Shown here piece after piece: positions 1-9,280 of a DNA stretch of 64,000 nt; the first letter of the stretch is position 1; each line of letters begins with the position of its first letter. A program made the position numbers and the translations under genes. The notes beneath the pieces are model-generated. The model was not told the origin of the DNA. It did not search any database and saw only the letters and a list, made by a program, of their open reading frames with translations. The DNA comes from JACMNW01 sp963708425 (GTDB taxonomy: Bacteria; Pseudomonadota; Alphaproteobacteria; Rhodobacterales; Rhodobacteraceae), in the NCBI GenBank assembly GCA_963708425.1, contig OY970206.1:3410001-3474000 (forward strand), in the 5' to 3' direction.

Positions 1-600
1 AACCCACATGCTCCTCCGACTTGCCTACCCAGCATTCCTGCGAACGCTTTTGTCGTGGGCTTCTCTGGTTCGCTGAAGATATGGCATGGGCTGGACACAT
101 TGATGCCCGCCTTCCGCAGTTTGCGCGAACGGTTGCCGCAAGCGCATCTGCTGCTGGTGGGTGAAGGGCCGCGCAAGACTTGGGTCGAAGGCTATGCCGC
201 AGGGGCAGGCCTCACGGATGCCATAACCTTGACAGGTTGGGTGCCCCACCATGACCTGCCGGGGCTGATTGCGCGGATGGACGTAGCAACCGCGCCCTAT
301 CCGGCGGTAGAGGGTCACTACTTCTCGCCGCTGAAACTCTACGAATATCTGGCGGTGGGTCGACCGGTGGTGGCCAGCCGGATCGGCCAGACGGCCAGCG
401 TTCTGGATGGCACCGGGGCCGCCCTGCTGGTTCCACCGGGCGACGCGCCAGCGTTAGCGGACGCACTGCTGCGTGTGGCCCATGACCCCGGGCTCGCCAC
501 GCGGTTGGGAAGGCAAGCCGCCGTTGAAGGCCGCCGTCACGACTGGTCCGACAATGCCCGCGCCGCGGCGGCTCTGATCCACGAAGGGTTGCCAGCATGA
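1..600 (+). CDS. GT4-family glycosyltransferase, C-terminal part (5' end outside the window)
   Basis: The reading frame is open from the first base, so the gene begins upstream of the window and 199 residues remain. These are the C-terminal Rossmann half of a GT-B glycosyltransferase, which binds the nucleotide-sugar donor. Visible signs are a GFSGSLKIWHG strand-turn, LLVGEGP, the LTGWVPHHDLP segment, and the SPLKLYEYLAVGRPVVAS block that carries the family's donor-binding acidic residue region, followed by LVPPGD. It is the first visible gene of an overlapping operon: its TGA overlaps the ATG of the ABC exporter by four bases. Family assignment is good; donor and acceptor sugars cannot be read from the sequence. 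Confidence 0.85.
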   Translation, partial: NPHAPPTCLPSIPANAFVVGFSGSLKIWHGLDTLMPAFRSLRERLPQAHLLLVGEGPRKTWVEGYAAGAGLTDAITLTGWVPHHDLPGLIARMDVATAPYPAVEGHYFSPLKLYEYLAVGRPVVASRIGQTASVLDGTGAALLVPPGDAPALADALLRVAHDPGLATRLGRQAAVEGRRHDWSDNARAAAALIHEGLPA

Positions 601-2372
601 CCCGGCGGGGCCCAGTTAACAAGGTTGAACCCCGCGCGCTTTGGCGGCTGTTCCGCCGCATGGGGCCGCATGCACGCCCGTACCGCAGGAAGCTGATCCT
701 TGGCGGGCTGGCCATGCTGGTGGTAGCACTGGCCGAAATAATCCGGCCCTGGCCGATGAAAGTTGTGTTCGACGGCATCCTGATCCCACAGCCGCAGCCC
801 GACCGGCTGATGGCACAGCTTCTGGTTTGGTTCGGGGCGGGAGATAGGCTTCTGGCGGCAGCGGCACTGATCATTCTGGCGGTTGCGATCATCGGGGGGG
901 CGATGGCCTATGTGCAATCCACATTGATTGCTGCCGTCGGTCAAAAGGTGGTGGCGGACATTCGGCTGGACCTTTATCGCCACGTCCAGCGCTTGTCGCA
1001 CAGCTTTCATGACACTGCATCCAGTGCCGACATCATTTCCCGCCTCACGGGCGATGTGCGGATGATGCGCGACTTGCTGATCGACGCAGCGGTTTTCTTT
1101 GCGGCGCGCACCGTGGTGATGGTCGGCACGGTCGCGATCATGTTGCTGATGGATTGGCGGCTGACGCTGGCGGCGTTAACCGTGCTGCCCGGTCTGGTTT
1201 GGGTATCGCAGGCTTACGGCACACGGATCAAGGATGCCGCCCGCCGCCAGCGCCGCAAGGAAGGCAAGATCGCTGTGGTGATGACCGAAGGCATCTCTGC
1301 AATCAGCGTCGTCAAGGGCTTTGCCCGCGAAGCCTATGAGGAGGACCGTTTTTCAAGGCAGAACAGCTCTTCCGCCGAGGCGGGCGTGCAATCCACCCGG
1401 ATGGCAGCGCAGATGGACCGCCTGGTGCAGGTGATGCTGGCCGTCGGCACCTGCATCGTGCTGTGGTATGGCGTGACCCGCGTGCGCAGCGGTGCCGTCA
1501 GCCCCGGTGATCTGTTGGTTTTCACGGCCTATCTAAGTACGCTTTACAAACCCATCCGCAAGATGAGTTCGATGACCGCCCGTATCGCCAAGGCCACTGC
1601 CAGCGGTGAGCGGCTGCTGGAGATACTGGATATTCGCCCCGACATCATCGATCCTGTCGCGGCCAACGAACTGCAAACAGTCGTCGGACGCGTGGCACTT
1701 GAGGGGGTGACCTTTGGCTATCCGGGCAATGCCCCGATCCTCAGGGATGCCACCCTGCATCTTCTCCCCGGCGAGATTGTGGCGCTGGTCGGGGCCAGCG
1801 GTACCGGCAAGTCTTCGGTCGGCAAGTTGCTGATGCGGTTCTATGATCCGCAAGCTGGAAAGATTACGATTGATGGCCAAGACATCCGCGATATTTCGCT
1901 GACCAGCCTGCGCGACCAGATTGCGGTCGTGCTGCAAGACACCGTGCTGTTTGCCACCACCGTGCGGGACAACATCGCTTACGGTCGCCTTGACGCGTCC
2001 GACGAAGACATCCTTGCCGCCGCTGTTGCGGCGGGTGCAGATGCCTTCATCCGAAGGCTTCCAGATGGCTACGACACCATCTTGGGTGAACGTGGCGAGA
2101 CGCTGTCGGGCGGTCAGCGGCAACGGATCGCCATTGCCCGTGCTATCCTGCGCGATGCCCCGATCATGATCCTCGATGAGCCGCTGACGGGCCTTGATGC
2201 CGAAACAGCCCGCGATCTGGTGCAGGCGCTAAGAACCGTCGCCGCTGGCCGCACCACATTGTTGATTGCCCACGATGCCCTGTCACTGACCTTGGCCAAT
2301 CGCGTGATCTTGTTGCGGGACGGCAGCTTCAGACCGTTCCGTCTCACCACCGTTCAGGAGCGTCTGGCATGA
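597..2372 (+). CDS. ABC exporter, fused permease and ATPase (type IV half-transporter)
   Basis: This 591-residue protein has an N-terminal six-helix exporter domain (about residues 30-320) and a C-terminal nucleotide-binding domain. The ATPase half shows Walker A GASGTGKS at residues 399-406, the signature LSGGQRQRIAIARA, Walker B IMILDEP with the catalytic Glu, and a switch His in LLIAHD. Such half-transporters act as homodimers exporting lipids, peptides or glycoconjugates. It overlaps both neighbours by ATGA junctions. The adjacent glycosyltransferases and kinase-fold genes suggest that it exports or flips their product, but no substrate can be named. Confidence 0.9.
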   Translation: MTRRGPVNKVEPRALWRLFRRMGPHARPYRRKLILGGLAMLVVALAEIIRPWPMKVVFDGILIPQPQPDRLMAQLLVWFGAGDRLLAAAALIILAVAIIGGAMAYVQSTLIAAVGQKVVADIRLDLYRHVQRLSHSFHDTASSADIISRLTGDVRMMRDLLIDAAVFFAARTVVMVGTVAIMLLMDWRLTLAALTVLPGLVWVSQAYGTRIKDAARRQRRKEGKIAVVMTEGISAISVVKGFAREAYEEDRFSRQNSSSAEAGVQSTRMAAQMDRLVQVMLAVGTCIVLWYGVTRVRSGAVSPGDLLVFTAYLSTLYKPIRKMSSMTARIAKATASGERLLEILDIRPDIIDPVAANELQTVVGRVALEGVTFGYPGNAPILRDATLHLLPGEIVALVGASGTGKSSVGKLLMRFYDPQAGKITIDGQDIRDISLTSLRDQIAVVLQDTVLFATTVRDNIAYGRLDASDEDILAAAVAAGADAFIRRLPDGYDTILGERGETLSGGQRQRIAIARAILRDAPIMILDEPLTGLDAETARDLVQALRTVAAGRTTLLIAHDALSLTLANRVILLRDGSFRPFRLTTVQERLA

Positions 2373-3616
2373 CCGTGTGGGACACCGCTGCCTGTCGGCA
2401 ACCCTCTGCCGAAGCGCTACGAACACTTGTCGCCCAAGGCCCGACGGCCGAGGCAGCCATGCGGCTACTATCGTGCCGCAGGCTAATCGGCCTGAAGGTA
2501 GAGCGGATGCATTTCCCAGTCGCAAAGCCGGTGCAACTGCAGATCAGCGCCTTTGACAGTGATGGCAATAGCCGCACACTGATCGGTGAATGGGTCGGGC
2601 CAGAGGCGACAGAGCTTGCCTTGGCCGAGGCCGCTCGGCTGGCCAAACGCCGGCGCGGCATCGCACCGCGGCCCGGCGCATCGGTCGTGGTCGCCGATCC
2701 GGCACATGGGCTGCTGCTGCGGCGGCCGGGCTTTGATGCCAAACTGCCCGGCATGCGTATTTTGCATGACGCCAAATGGGCATCTGCACAGCTTGCAGCC
2801 TTGGGCTGCGATCCGCGCGCGTCGGTCAGCCTTGTTGCCCACCGGTTGGGCAAGCGGGCGGTGCTGCGGATCATCGGGCCAGACGGCACGCGCTATGCAC
2901 GCCTGCGCCCGGTCACGTCATCTTCCGGCCAACAGGCTTACGAACGCCACTTATCGCTGTGGCAGGCACTGGAGCATTCTCCCAGCCTTGTTATCCCGCG
3001 TCCGCTTTGCTTTGACGCCAAATTGGGTCTTGCTCTGTTCGAGGCCTTGCCCGGAACGCCACCGCAGTTTCTTGGCCTGCCGGGGTTTCGCGCCACCCAA
3101 GCGGTGATGCACGCCCTCGCTACGCTGCAAGGCCTGCCAGTCGAGGCCCCGGTACATGGCGTGTCCGACGAACTGGCCGTTCTTGATGCGTGGGCCGCCC
3201 GCGTGGCCGACGTCTTTCCCGATCTTGCGATCCGCCTGCAGTCACCCCTCGCACGGTTGCACGATGACATGGCCGCCCTAGCCGCGATGCCCAAGGTGCC
3301 CTGTCACCGCGATCTGCATGAAGGGCAGATCTTGCTGGATCAAAGACGCGTCGGCTTGTTGGATTTTGATACATTGCGCCATGGCGATCCTGCGCTGGAT
3401 GCTGGCAATCTGCAGGCCCATCTTCTGCTGGCCACGCACCGCGACGGCCTATCTCGCAGCGCCTTTGTCGCCGCAATGGAAACCGCGCTGCCGCATCTGC
3501 CATTGTGGCGGATCGCAGTCTGGCGCCGGGCCGCGTTGCTTCGGTTGGCGATGATTTACGCCTTCACCTCCGAGCCGCGCAAGGTCATCCACAGCCTGAT
3601 CGACGAGGCGGCCTGA
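2369..3616 (+). CDS. APH/choline-kinase-fold phosphotransferase-like protein, first of three in tandem
   Basis: The product has 415 residues. The C-terminal half has the aminoglycoside phosphotransferase fold: a Brenner-like catalytic loop with His313 and Asp315 (CHRDLHEGQ), then LLDFDTLRHGDP as the metal-binding DFD segment, then helices typical of the family. The usual loop is HxDxxxxN, but here the last position is Gln320. The N-terminal 150 residues are divergent. Start ATG overlaps the ABC exporter stop by four bases, and the stop shares one base with the next kinase start (TGATG). A small-molecule kinase role is inferred from fold; the substrate is unknown and may be a sugar or glycoside intermediate of the operon. 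Confidence 0.75.
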   Translation: MTVWDTAACRQPSAEALRTLVAQGPTAEAAMRLLSCRRLIGLKVERMHFPVAKPVQLQISAFDSDGNSRTLIGEWVGPEATELALAEAARLAKRRRGIAPRPGASVVVADPAHGLLLRRPGFDAKLPGMRILHDAKWASAQLAALGCDPRASVSLVAHRLGKRAVLRIIGPDGTRYARLRPVTSSSGQQAYERHLSLWQALEHSPSLVIPRPLCFDAKLGLALFEALPGTPPQFLGLPGFRATQAVMHALATLQGLPVEAPVHGVSDELAVLDAWAARVADVFPDLAIRLQSPLARLHDDMAALAAMPKVPCHRDLHEGQILLDQRRVGLLDFDTLRHGDPALDAGNLQAHLLLATHRDGLSRSAFVAAMETALPHLPLWRIAVWRRAALLRLAMIYAFTSEPRKVIHSLIDEAA

Positions 3617-4773
3617 TGTTCCTGCACCTTTCCGATCCCGCCCTGCCTGCGCTCGGGTCTTTGGCCCGGTCCGATCTGGCACGCATCACTGGTGCCCCGC
3701 AGGCCCGTCTTTTGCGCGCGCGTTATCAGCCGGGCGCGCGTGCGGTCCTGCATGTCGCCCTTGGCCCGCAGGACGGTGCTGCCGAAGGTGCGATCTGGTT
3801 CTTTGCCGGGGAAAAGGCACAAAAGCTGGCCCGCCGCATGCCGGATGCCATGCTGGACCATCATACACTCGGCCTATTCCAAGCCTTTCCGAACGATCAC
3901 CGCATGCCGATGCTGGCAACCTTTGTCGATGCCGCCATGGACCTTGCGGGTCGATTGATCGGTGGTCCTGCCGCAGGCCCGCCTGAACTGATGCGCTATC
4001 GCCCCGGTCTGTCCGCCACCTTCCGCTGGGCCCGGCGGGATGGCCGCATCTTCTTTGTCAAACAGACACCCGGCGACGACGTTCGCGCGCAGGCATTGGC
4101 CGTCAGCCATCTGCGCGACGCTTTGCGCGGGCACAGCCTTGCCGTGGTGCCGGTTGCTGGAACAGTGCCGGAACTGGGTCTGATCACCTACGAGACAGCG
4201 CATGGTCAGCCGTTCGACCGCCTTCTGACCGGCGCGGATGAAGGCGTAACCCGAACAGCGATGGCGCAGGTGATCGGGGCATTGGGGGTTCTGTGGTCGC
4301 TGTCCATTGTGCCCGCCCGCGTGCTTGACCGCGCAGACCTGCTCCGCCGTGCAGCTCAGGCTTGCACCATGATCAGTCTGCTGGACCCAGACGCTGGTCA
4401 AACGGCACTTGGCCTGCTGCAATGGCTGGAAGCAACGTCGGCCGCTGTGCGCTTGCGCCCGATCCATGCCGATATGAAGCTGGAACATGCTTTCCTTGAC
4501 GGCCCGATGACGACGCTGATCGACATGGAAAGCCTGTCGCTGGGTGACCCGGATTATGATCTGGCCAAACTGGACGCGCGCCTGACCATGGCCGAGGTGA
4601 CGGGTCAGATCACCCCCGCGCAGGCCAGCGCGGCGATTGCCGAAGCGCGCCGAGGCGTCGGCACCGATTACGACTGGTTCCTGACGTGCGCCCGCCTGCA
4701 ATGCGCCAAGTTCTTTGCCCAGCGACTAGATCACGCGACTGTGCCGATGATGCGGCGCCTGCTGGCGCTGTGA
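3616..4773 (+). CDS. APH-fold phosphotransferase-like protein, second of three in tandem
   Basis: The start is placed at the ATG of the TGATG junction with the preceding gene, giving 385 residues; an upstream in-frame ATG would lie deep inside that gene. The catalytic-loop region reads IHADMKLEH with His284 and Asp286, and the position normally held by Asn is His291. The DFG-equivalent is LIDMESLSLGDPDYDLAKL, so the second metal-binding segment is DME rather than DFD. It is clearly related in architecture to its two neighbours but strongly diverged. Activity is uncertain because two metal-site positions differ from the canonical family pattern; a pseudokinase or a scaffold role is possible. 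Confidence 0.7.
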   Translation: MFLHLSDPALPALGSLARSDLARITGAPQARLLRARYQPGARAVLHVALGPQDGAAEGAIWFFAGEKAQKLARRMPDAMLDHHTLGLFQAFPNDHRMPMLATFVDAAMDLAGRLIGGPAAGPPELMRYRPGLSATFRWARRDGRIFFVKQTPGDDVRAQALAVSHLRDALRGHSLAVVPVAGTVPELGLITYETAHGQPFDRLLTGADEGVTRTAMAQVIGALGVLWSLSIVPARVLDRADLLRRAAQACTMISLLDPDAGQTALGLLQWLEATSAAVRLRPIHADMKLEHAFLDGPMTTLIDMESLSLGDPDYDLAKLDARLTMAEVTGQITPAQASAAIAEARRGVGTDYDWFLTCARLQCAKFFAQRLDHATVPMMRRLLAL

Positions 4774-5918
4774 TGACCGATTCGCAGCCCATCCAGCACC
4801 CCTATGCCTTCCTGACCGATGGCTCGGCTGGCCGGTTCATGGACAGCATCGCCCGCGCCATTTCACGTGATGCCGACGCACAGGCCCTATTGGGTCACCC
4901 GCAAGCCGAAGTGATGTCCGACCTAAAAGCACGGGTGAAATCCTCGGGCAAACCGGCGATCAAATCACTATATTGGTCTGTGCGATGCCCAGATGCTGCC
5001 GTTTGGGGCGGGTTGCGCGCCCGCACGCTGTTGGCTGATCCGACCCGCATGCAATGGATCGACCTTTCCGACGATCCGTCACTTCCGACGCTGGCGACGT
5101 TGGTCCCGCAGCCCGGTCGCTGGCGCATGCTGCGCTATGTGCCTTTGCGACGTGCCACCCTTTTCCACCAACCCGTCACTGGGGCCGCCCGCATCGTCAA
5201 ACTCAAGCGACCGGATCGCGCAGCCGAGGCGACGGGCTGCCTTGCTGCGGCTCGGGCGGCTTTGGGTCCGAATCCTGGTTTCCGCATGCCCGACCTGCTG
5301 ATGCCGGGGACCGAGGGGTCCTTCGCGCTGTCGGTCTGTCGTGGTACACCGATTGGCCATTGTTTTCCGCCTGACGCATCGGACTTGCTGCGCCGGATTG
5401 GCAGGATGCACGCACGATTACACTGCGCCGATCCGTCCTCGATGTCCGAAGGCAGGCCTGTCGCCGCCATGGATTGTCTGGCTCTGTCGGCGGCTTTGAT
5501 GCCCCATATTGGCGCTGGTATTGCTTCATTGAGGCGGCTTCTTCGAAATCGACCCAGCGTTGCGGCACCAGTGCTTTGCCACGGCGATTTTGGGCTTGAG
5601 CAAATCCTGCACGACGACGGTGCTCTATCTTTGGTAGACTTCGATCTGTGCCATGCAGGCGACGCGGCTGCTGATATCGCGCGGTTTCTTGTGGCGCTGG
5701 CCGACGATCTGCCGAACGGCATTGATCCGAGGGTTGCCGAAGCAAAGTATCTTAAAGGCTACGCCGAAGTCCGCACCTTACCTGATACCGCACGGATGCG
5801 CTGGTTCAGGGCCGAGGCGGTGGCCGCGCGCATGCTGGTCTGCCTGCGCAAAGATCAGGCGCATCCTTGCCGGATTGGCCGCCTTCTGGCGCAGATCGAC
5901 GCGTTGGTTCCGGCATGA
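4773..5918 (+). CDS. APH-fold phosphotransferase-like protein, third of three in tandem
   Basis: The start chosen is the ATG in a TGATG junction, giving 381 residues. The catalytic loop is CHGDFGLEQ with His270 and Asp272, and the Asn position is replaced by Gln277. The following segment LVDFDLCHAGDAAADIARFL matches the metal-binding aspartate and the family helix after it. HGDF is the usual form of this loop in APH-like enzymes, making this the most canonical of the three. It overlaps the downstream glycosyltransferase by four bases. Function is probably phosphoryl transfer to a small molecule made or used by this operon; the substrate is not identifiable. Confidence 0.75.
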   Translation: MTDSQPIQHPYAFLTDGSAGRFMDSIARAISRDADAQALLGHPQAEVMSDLKARVKSSGKPAIKSLYWSVRCPDAAVWGGLRARTLLADPTRMQWIDLSDDPSLPTLATLVPQPGRWRMLRYVPLRRATLFHQPVTGAARIVKLKRPDRAAEATGCLAAARAALGPNPGFRMPDLLMPGTEGSFALSVCRGTPIGHCFPPDASDLLRRIGRMHARLHCADPSSMSEGRPVAAMDCLALSAALMPHIGAGIASLRRLLRNRPSVAAPVLCHGDFGLEQILHDDGALSLVDFDLCHAGDAAADIARFLVALADDLPNGIDPRVAEAKYLKGYAEVRTLPDTARMRWFRAEAVAARMLVCLRKDQAHPCRIGRLLAQIDALVPA

Positions 5919-7051
5919 CGCAGCGCAAGATCGCCATGGTCATCAACTCACTGGGCAGCGGCGGCGTGCCCGAGGCCGTTTTGAACCTGTGCGCCCATCT
6001 GCCACGCGACCGGTTTGCCCCGCACCTGTTCGTGCTGAAGGCCGCCACGCCGTCTGAACCGGCAGACGATGGGTTTACGGCTCGCCCCCGCGCGGCAGGG
6101 GTTCCGGTGACAATTGCGCAATCGTCCGATGGCAAGATCGGCACAGTTGCCGAACTGGCCGATTGGATCATCGCCCAGCGGATCGACATTCTGCACAGCC
6201 ATTCCTTTCGCCCCAATCTTTATGCACGGCTGGCCGGGGCGATTTGTCGCCCGTCCGGCCTGCTGATTGTCGCGCACTATCACAATCAGTATGATGACAA
6301 GTGGCCAGAAGGGCAAACCGCCCTGATGCTGGAGCGCCATTTGGCCGGGGTCACCGATGCCAATGTGGCGGTTTCGGCCTCGGTCCGTGACCACGTTGCT
6401 AAGGTAGTGGGGCTGAAAGCCGACCGCATCACCGTCATTCTCAACGCGGTGACCGCTAACAAAGTGCGCCCTGTCAACCGTGATGACGCGCGTCGAATGT
6501 TGGGGCTGGCACCGGGCGATCTGGGCATCGGATTGATCGGCCGCGTCTGTACGCAGAAGGGTCAGGAAGATATGGTCGAAGCGGCCCTGATGCTGCGCTG
6601 GAGGCTGCCACAAGCGGTGGTTCTGATGATTGGCGCCATCGAAGATGCGGCCCTGCATCGCCGCCTTGTCGCCCGCATCGACGCCGAGGCAGCCACTGCG
6701 CAAATCCGGTTTTGCGGCCATATGCCCGACATCGCGCCAGCATATGCCGGTCTGGATATTCTTGCCGCTCCCTCAAGGTGGGAAGGCTTCGGTCTGATGC
6801 TGGTCGAGGCCATGGCCGCGCGTCTGCCAATTGTGGCTACCAACGTTGGTGGCATTCCCGAGGTGACCGGTGGGGCAGCCCGCCTCATCCCGCCCGCAAA
6901 TCCGTCAGCACTTGCCGAGGCAATCCTGACCTTCGACGCACCCTCCCGCGCCCAGGCGTCAGAAGCCGGTGCCGCGCGCGCGGAAGACTTTGATTGGGCA
7001 TCTGCTGGTAGTCAACTCGCCGCCTTATACGATAGCTTGCCACATCAATGA
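5915..7051 (+). CDS. GT4-family glycosyltransferase
   Basis: This is a complete GT-B glycosyltransferase of 378 residues, started at the ATG overlapping the upstream stop. The N-terminus has the acceptor-domain glycine loop (MVINSLGSGGVPEAV). The middle carries GLIGRVCTQKGQEDMVEA, and the C-terminal half has the family signature EGFGLMLVEAMAARLPIVAT followed by VGGIPEV. That signature includes the Glu-x7-Glu donor-sugar motif. It would act in the cytoplasm on a lipid- or glycan-linked acceptor. It is the second glycosyltransferase of the operon, so the product probably carries at least two sugars. Confidence 0.9.
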   Translation: MTQRKIAMVINSLGSGGVPEAVLNLCAHLPRDRFAPHLFVLKAATPSEPADDGFTARPRAAGVPVTIAQSSDGKIGTVAELADWIIAQRIDILHSHSFRPNLYARLAGAICRPSGLLIVAHYHNQYDDKWPEGQTALMLERHLAGVTDANVAVSASVRDHVAKVVGLKADRITVILNAVTANKVRPVNRDDARRMLGLAPGDLGIGLIGRVCTQKGQEDMVEAALMLRWRLPQAVVLMIGAIEDAALHRRLVARIDAEAATAQIRFCGHMPDIAPAYAGLDILAAPSRWEGFGLMLVEAMAARLPIVATNVGGIPEVTGGAARLIPPANPSALAEAILTFDAPSRAQASEAGAARAEDFDWASAGSQLAALYDSLPHQ

Positions 7052-7644
7052 TCCACCTGATCCGCCACTGCGAAACCGATGGCAACCGCGACCACTATGT
7101 CGGCCGCTCGGATCTGCCGCTAAATGCAAAAGGCCGGGCACAGGCCGATGCATTGGCGGCCCGCCTAGCGGCATTTCCTATCCGGTGCATCATGTCCAGC
7201 CCATTACAGCGGGCCGTCCAGACCGCCCACCCGCTGGCAGGCCGGCTTGGCTTGCCCATCAACCAGGCAGAGGCGTTGATCGAGTTCGACTTTGGTGACA
7301 TGCAGAACCTGCGCAAAGCGGACCACGCGTTAGATCTGCGCAAGCGGCACCATCTGGTTCCTGTCCCCGGCGGGGAAAGTCTGAAGGAGGTCTGGGATCG
7401 ACTACTGCCCTTTGCGGCGGCCATCGAAGAGAGGTGTCCGAAAGAGGCCGATATTGCCCTTATCGGTCATTACTGGTCGAACCGGATGCTCTTTGGCCTG
7501 TTATCCGGGCTTTCCTTCCAGCAAACGCTTCAGTTGCGCACCTACAAACCCGAAACGGGCACGGCAACCCTAGTCGAACGGATCAATAACCCCTCGGCAA
7601 CATGCGCCGTCCACATTTGCGCCTACTCTGACACAAGCTCCTAG
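7048..7644 (+). CDS. Histidine phosphatase superfamily protein (phosphoglycerate mutase-like)
   Basis: The product has 198 residues and begins with the catalytic motif LIRHCETDGN, in which His7 would form the phosphohistidine intermediate; Cys8 replaces the usual Gly of RHG. The arrangement GRSDLPLNAKGRAQADAL and the SSPLQRAVQTA block are typical of branch-1 histidine phosphatases such as alpha-ribazole phosphatase and sugar-phosphate phosphatases. A second His lies in ALIGHYWSNR. It ends the overlapping operon. Dephosphorylating a product of the adjacent kinase-fold proteins is an attractive but unproven role. No cobalamin genes are nearby, so the alpha-ribazole label is not used. Confidence 0.85.
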   Translation: MIHLIRHCETDGNRDHYVGRSDLPLNAKGRAQADALAARLAAFPIRCIMSSPLQRAVQTAHPLAGRLGLPINQAEALIEFDFGDMQNLRKADHALDLRKRHHLVPVPGGESLKEVWDRLLPFAAAIEERCPKEADIALIGHYWSNRMLFGLLSGLSFQQTLQLRTYKPETGTATLVERINNPSATCAVHICAYSDTSS

Positions 7645-7783
7645 AGCGTCGGGTTAGTCGTCGTGACAGCCATCACCAACGTCGCGGAGGTGGTTGGCGT
7701 GGCGGTGTGCTAACTGCAGATAAATCCTAGTTGGGCGAATTCGCCAATCTGGGGAACTGCAGCAACTTACCGACCGGCACGCT

Positions 7784-8103
7784 GATCTGGGTATTATTGC
7801 GGTCATGGGGTTCCAGGAAGCCACCGAGTTCGGCCTGGCGCCTGTCGCCTGCATCCTAATGGGTATCTTGACTGCCGTCGGGGTGCGCGCAGTACGTGAT
7901 CCGCTGGTCGCCCAAGTTCCTCAGGTACCTCGGGAGGAAATATTCGCCTTGGCTGCACTTGCGGGTGCACGGATCATCGGTGTGGGAGGCGCGTTCGGCT
8001 TGCCGATTGGGTTGTTAACTTGACTTGCGTTCTGGTGGCCTTTGTGCTGCGGGTGGTCAGCGTGATCTATGGCTGGAGCGCCCTGCGCGCTTCGTGGTCC
8101 TGA
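7784..8103 (+). pseudogene. Relic of a TRIC/UPF0126 (YicG-like) membrane protein gene
   Basis: A frame starting before the ATG at 7805 reads like the second half of a UPF0126/TRIC channel: LGIIAVMGFQEATEFGLAP, then VLMG-like ILMGILTAVG, AVRDPLVAQVP and EEIFALAALAGA. The frame stops at 8023. One base later another frame continues with VAFVLRVVSVIYGWSALRA, which matches the family's terminal helix, and stops at 8103. Conserved positions have also changed, for example the usual GGG after TAVG. The 5' half of the gene is not recognisable in 7645-7783. I read this as a decaying, frameshifted remnant, not an expressed gene. Confidence 0.65.
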
Positions 8104-8163
8104 GGCATCGCCGACAATCCTGATAGCGCACCCTCGGTTTTTCCAGTGCCCGTCGATTTTTGG

Positions 8164-9237
8164 TCAGTTTGAAACATCGAATACCGGCACAAAAAAGGCG
8201 GGAGCAAGGGATTCTCGAGTGCCAATATCATCAATGTTCTCGGACGTAATGGTGATTATTCGCGGACCAGCATGGCGGATAGTCAGTTTACCCTCGATTG
8301 CACGCACAGCAAGTTCGATCGCCAGTCTGCCCTGCAGCACGGCGAAATCGGTGGGCGCGGCCAGAATGCGACCGCGTTTGATGCCGCGATAAACTCCGTG
8401 GCTAATATAGGTGGATACAATGTCGATATTGTCGGTCAGCCCGCGTGCCCGCAGTACCGAGACTGCAGCCTCTGACATCGGGCCGCTGCCAACCAGATAA
8501 TCGACGTCTGGAACGGAATCGAGCACATCTTCGACCAAAAGCACCTGTTGTTCCAACCCCGTATCGCCAAAGCGGATGGCGACAATCTCGGCCGAACTTT
8601 CAGCAATGGCCTCCAGAAACCCTCGGTCAACGAATTGCACCCAGCCTGCGCCCTTGGGACCCGGAAACCAAGCCAACCGCACAGGATCACTGCCCTTTGG
8701 GTGCCGCTCCGCAATTGTGCGGCCCGCAGCCGCCCCCATCTCGCGCCATGAGACGCTGGACTTGGCAGAAACGCCAGCGTCATCCATGTCATTCACGGTA
8801 TCAATCACCGGCATCTGCTTGGCGATTTCAACCACCGCCGGGGTCAGCCCATCGTAGGACACCGGCCCAAGAATTAGTGCATCCATCTGGCGTTTGCCAC
8901 AGGCCTCGACCTGTTCGATCTGGCGCGCGAGATTGGGGTACCCCCCGGCCTCATAAAGATCAAAGGAAACCCCAAGTCTGTTCGCCTCTTCGACCATGCC
9001 GTAATTGACGCTCAGCCAGTATGCATCTTTCAGATGCGGATAAATTACACAAAGTCGCCAGGGTTTGGCGGCGTGATCCAAAGGGTGATAAAGGAGCGGC
9101 TCTGTTGGGCTGTCATCATCAAAGGGCACCGTTGGCACCTGGAGTTGCCACATTTCCGCACTGGCGCTTTGGCCAGAAAGCGCTGCCAACCCGACAAACA
9201 GAAAATGTCGCAAAAATCTCACGCATTTGCCCCCCAT
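8164..9237 (-). CDS. torT: TorT-like periplasmic binding protein (TMAO sensing)
   Basis: The product is a 357-residue periplasmic protein with a basic N-terminus, a hydrophobic core and an SASA cleavage region near residue 27. It belongs to the periplasmic-binding-protein type I fold and resembles TorT: the YPHLKDAYWLSVNYGMVEEA segment near residue 65, VIDTVNDM, and a C-terminal VPVFDV. In Escherichia coli TorT binds TMAO and presents it to the TorS sensor. The gene is divergent from a TorS-like kinase with only 43 bases between them, which strongly supports the assignment. The actual ligand in this organism is inferred. Confidence 0.85.
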   Translation of the reverse strand: MGGKCVRFLRHFLFVGLAALSGQSASAEMWQLQVPTVPFDDDSPTEPLLYHPLDHAAKPWRLCVIYPHLKDAYWLSVNYGMVEEANRLGVSFDLYEAGGYPNLARQIEQVEACGKRQMDALILGPVSYDGLTPAVVEIAKQMPVIDTVNDMDDAGVSAKSSVSWREMGAAAGRTIAERHPKGSDPVRLAWFPGPKGAGWVQFVDRGFLEAIAESSAEIVAIRFGDTGLEQQVLLVEDVLDSVPDVDYLVGSGPMSEAAVSVLRARGLTDNIDIVSTYISHGVYRGIKRGRILAAPTDFAVLQGRLAIELAVRAIEGKLTIRHAGPRIITITSENIDDIGTRESLAPAFFVPVFDVSN

Positions 9238-9280
9238 CCGCGGTAGTCTGCGATCAGACCACGGATAAGGTTTAAGCTAG

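Noticed and set aside
7048..7644. Alpha-ribazole phosphatase CobC
   Set aside because: No cobalamin genes are nearby and the operon is glycan-like, so only the superfamily is assigned.
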